The translations under genes and the position numbers were made by a program. From Mrakia gelida (lineage: Eukaryota > Basidiomycota > Tremellomycetes > Cystofilobasidiales > Mrakiaceae), in contig BRON01000002.1 in NCBI GenBank assembly GCA_024345305.1, forward strand, positions 1,674,001 through 1,738,000: a DNA stretch of 64,000 bases, given 5' to 3'. The notes beneath the pieces are model-generated. The model was not told where the DNA came from. It searched no databases and saw nothing but the letters and a program-made list of their open reading frames with translations. Below, piece by piece: positions 61,563 through 64,000 of this stretch (position 1 is its first letter; every line of letters starts with the position of its first letter).

Positions 61563-64000
61563 TCACCATCCCGACGCCCGTCCGAAGAACTCTCCCTCTC
61601 CGAGGGTCTTCCAACGAAGTCCCTGAGCATCACCGACGTTGGCGAAGACCTTGTTGCCCCACCAGGCTTGGATGCTTTCCCGTCCGATGCTTCCTGAAGC
61701 AAACAAAAGCGAGGTTCGAGGCGGTCAGCGAGAGAGACGAGGGAACCGAGGGGAAAGGGGAGGAAGAGGGACTTGCCTGCTTTGGGGAACTGAAGAGTGA
61801 AGAAGATAAAGATGAGCGCGCAGTTGTACCCGACGATGAGGCCACCGGCGCTAATCTGAGGGGGATGGGAACGAAGGAGAGGAATGGGAGGGAGGGGATC
61901 GAGAAAGACGCGTCGACGAGGTCAGGTTGAGTTCGAGCGAGCTCGACGAGCTGCAGAGAAGAAAGACTCACGTAGTTGTGCTTCGACCTTATGGGGTATA
62001 AGCGGTTCAGGAAGCAAGTCAGCTGAGGGAGCTCGCAAAGGGAGTGGTGGGAAGGGAAGGCAGAACTTGCCACCATCCAAAGTAGCGGCGACGGATGAGG
62101 TAGTTCGAGATGAAGCAGACGACGATGAAGGCGATGACGTTGATAGACAGAGCTGGAGGTAAGAGTCCAGTTGCTGAGAAGAGGACGGGCATGTTGACGT
62201 ATTTGAAGAAGGACGAGGGGTACCTGAAGTTGAGGAAACGAGACGTCGAATCGTCGAATCGTCGAATCGATCAGCTCGCGTTGTCGCCGACTCGAGGGGT
62301 GGCGGGACGAGCTCACCTTCGAGCGAGGAAGTAGAATGGTATGGGGACGAGAGCTCCGATCCAGAAGAAGTGCCTGGCAGAGAAACAAAGGAAGAAACTG
62401 GTCAGTTTCGAGTCGTCATTCGATCGAGCGAAGAAGAAGGAGAGTCTGAGAGAGCTCACATCAACGAGACGTAGATGGAATCACCAGAGAAGGTCCTGGA
62501 AGGTCCGATTACTCCCCAGATTACCGACGCCGTACCGAAGACTTGGGTCGAAGGGCACCTGTAAGGGAAGAAAGGAACGATTGAGCTCGAGCGACGCGTT
62601 CGTTTCGTCTTCTTCTCGAGAGCTCGCTCACCAAAAGTTCGCTGCGACTCCCTTCTGGCATCTGATAAATCAGAGACGAATTTGAGATTAGAGCAATTTG
62701 ATAGCGCGAGAAGGCGAGGGACTGACATGTTGGGAACGTGGCTGAACATCCAGGTCTGAACGAGGATTTGGACCAGTGCCGCGACGATGGTAGCTCCAAT
62801 CTGGGCGAAGAAGGTGCACTTCGGAGGTATTTTGGCGTAGTGAGCAAGCTTTTGGTCGCTCGAAAAGATCTGGGGGGGAGGAAAGAAGGAAGAGCGGGAG
62901 TCAGAGGCTCGTTCTTGTTTCGCGCGTTCTCGCCGCTCTTCCCCATTTGACCACCGTGCTTACCAACGCTTGTCACATCGAGATGTATCCAGTAGTCTTG
63001 AATACCATCATGGCTACAGGCTTCCCAGGGCAGACATAACTGGAGGAGGGGGAAGAAGCGACACGAGGTCAGCGCTGCAGCTCGCGATGAACCCGAGCAC
63101 CTTCCCCCACACTCCTTTGTTCTTCTTCACGAGCTCACCCGATGATCATCTCCGTGATGACGTTCAAGCCGATTTGCTGGTTCGTAGCGGCCTGTATGAT
63201 CCCAATCGGTAAGGCAAAGCTGAACGCGATGAAGAGAGAAAACACGTAGGCCCAGATTGGAAGCTCTGTTGGCCATGCTGAGATGGCGGCACATCCGAGA
63301 GCGAAGTTGGCGGCGAAGAGGGTGAGATACCAAAGCTGAGGATGTCGATAGAAGAGCGGAGTGCGCGAAGCGAAGAGGGAGGAGCGAAGGTCAGACGCGT
63401 CAACGGAAGGGCTCGAGCATAGACGTACTCACCTGCGATACCTCTGGATAGACACTCATCAGACGAGCATGAACGTCTTCTTCATCCCTGAGACTTCTCT
63501 TGGCCTGAGTGATGACTTTCAGCGAGAAAACGAGAGAGAAGCGAAGGTCAGCGAATCTTCGCGTGTCGACTTCGCCGTCACTCGGCTCAACACTAGCCGC
63601 GAATCATGAACCCACTCGTCTTTCGATAGAACAAAAATGTGTGGACCAGGAGAGACGTGAGAGCAGCGAAAGAGCTTGAGAGAAGGTGAAGAAGGGATTG
63701 ATTTAGCGTTGACGTCTCGACCTCGAGGAAACGGGAATTCCAAACCACTCACAGTCCATAACTCATGGCGAACGTGGTGGGAAGATATATCTCAGAGTAC
63801 TCCTTGTACTTCGCTGTAGCGGAGAGAAGATTTGGTCAGTGCGAGAGAAAAGTCGGGGTGAAAGACGAGAACAACTCACCAAGATCGAACACCCCGTCCG
63901 TCAGGATGCTCGTCACGTTATAACGCACTCCAAATCGGTCATAGGAGATGGAGGCAGAGAAAGGGAGGTGGCCAGAGGACCAGGTGTCGGTGAAGAAGAT
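61563..64000 (-). CDS. Oligopeptide transporter (OPT family), C-terminal part
   Basis: This proton-coupled plasma membrane transporter takes up small peptides. The gene enters at the right edge, so the N-terminal part is missing. Exons read IFFTDTWSSGHLPFSASISY, DRFGVRYNVTSILTDGVFDL, YKEYSEIYLPTTFAMSYGL, LWYLTLFAANFALGCAAISA and WPTELPIWAYVFSLFIAFSF. They continue GIIQAATNQQIGLNVITEMI, IGYVCPGKPVAMMVFKT, ALIFSSDQKLAHYAKIPPKC, TFFAQIGATIVAALVQILVQ, WMFSHVPNM and CPSTQVFGTASVIWGVIGP. The last blocks are HFFWIGALVPIPFYFLARRY, FSATGLLPPALSINVIAFIV, NYVISAGGLIVGYNCALIFI and QAWWGNKVFANVGDAQGL, ending RASGW with TGA at 61563-61565. These are hallmark OPT motifs, including NQQxGLN and W-GN near the end. 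More than ten introns are inferred. Confidence 0.92.

Overview
The window reads as nuclear DNA of a basidiomycete yeast-like fungus, most likely in Pucciniomycotina (Rhodotorula/Sporobolomyces-type). The DNA is GC-rich and gene-dense, with about 26 genes in 64 kb. Almost every gene is cut by many short introns (mostly 60-120 nt) with a CTGAC-type branch site just before a pyrimidine tract and CAG. A urease accessory gene fits a urease-positive basidiomycete rather than a budding yeast. The genus cannot be fixed from sequence alone. No tRNA, rRNA, transposon, CRISPR or viral element was recognised. Exon structures were read by eye from donor, branch and acceptor signals and protein family motifs, so coordinates are outer CDS limits unless exons are stated.

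Layout. 1-7.5 kb: 3' end of a UreD-type gene, a DJ-1/Hsp31 gene, a small mitochondrial-type protein, a possible small hidden gene, a GNAT-like/ankyrin protein, and a second DJ-1/Hsp31 gene broken by a perfect 79-bp tandem duplication. 8-16.4 kb: VPS26 (retromer), KIN17, a tail-anchored INP54-like inositol 5-phosphatase and ALG1. 17-31 kb: a secreted beta-helix/WSC protein, UTP22, a mitochondrial PPR protein and IMP1. 31-39 kb: an F-box/WD40 protein, a Zn2Cys6 factor and a secreted barwin-like (DPBB) protein with a Kex2-type site. 39.7-49 kb: two glyoxalase-like paralogues in inverted orientation, enclosing a Utp8-like protein and a Cid1-type nucleotidyltransferase. 49-64 kb: PIS1, KEX1, a C2H2 factor, YVH1 and the C-terminal part of an oligopeptide transporter that runs off the right edge.

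Themes. Ribosome biogenesis and RNA processing are well represented (UTP22, Utp8-like, YVH1, KIN17, Cid1-type enzyme, PPR protein). So are secretion and membrane traffic (ALG1, KEX1, VPS26, PIS1, INP54-like). Two DJ-1/Hsp31 genes and two glyoxalase-like genes, each a local duplicate pair, may reflect expanded handling of reactive aldehydes; this is inference. Several promoters are short and divergent (VPS26/KIN17, UTP22/PPR, F-box/Zn2Cys6, Utp8-like/Cid1-type, PIS1/KEX1).

The most notable observations are the frame-breaking 79-bp duplication with 6-bp microhomology, a frequent non-consensus intron donor GTTCGT beside GTGAGT, and a strong excess of the palindrome GACGCGTC, mostly inside introns. 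No multi-gene system of clearly new type was found.
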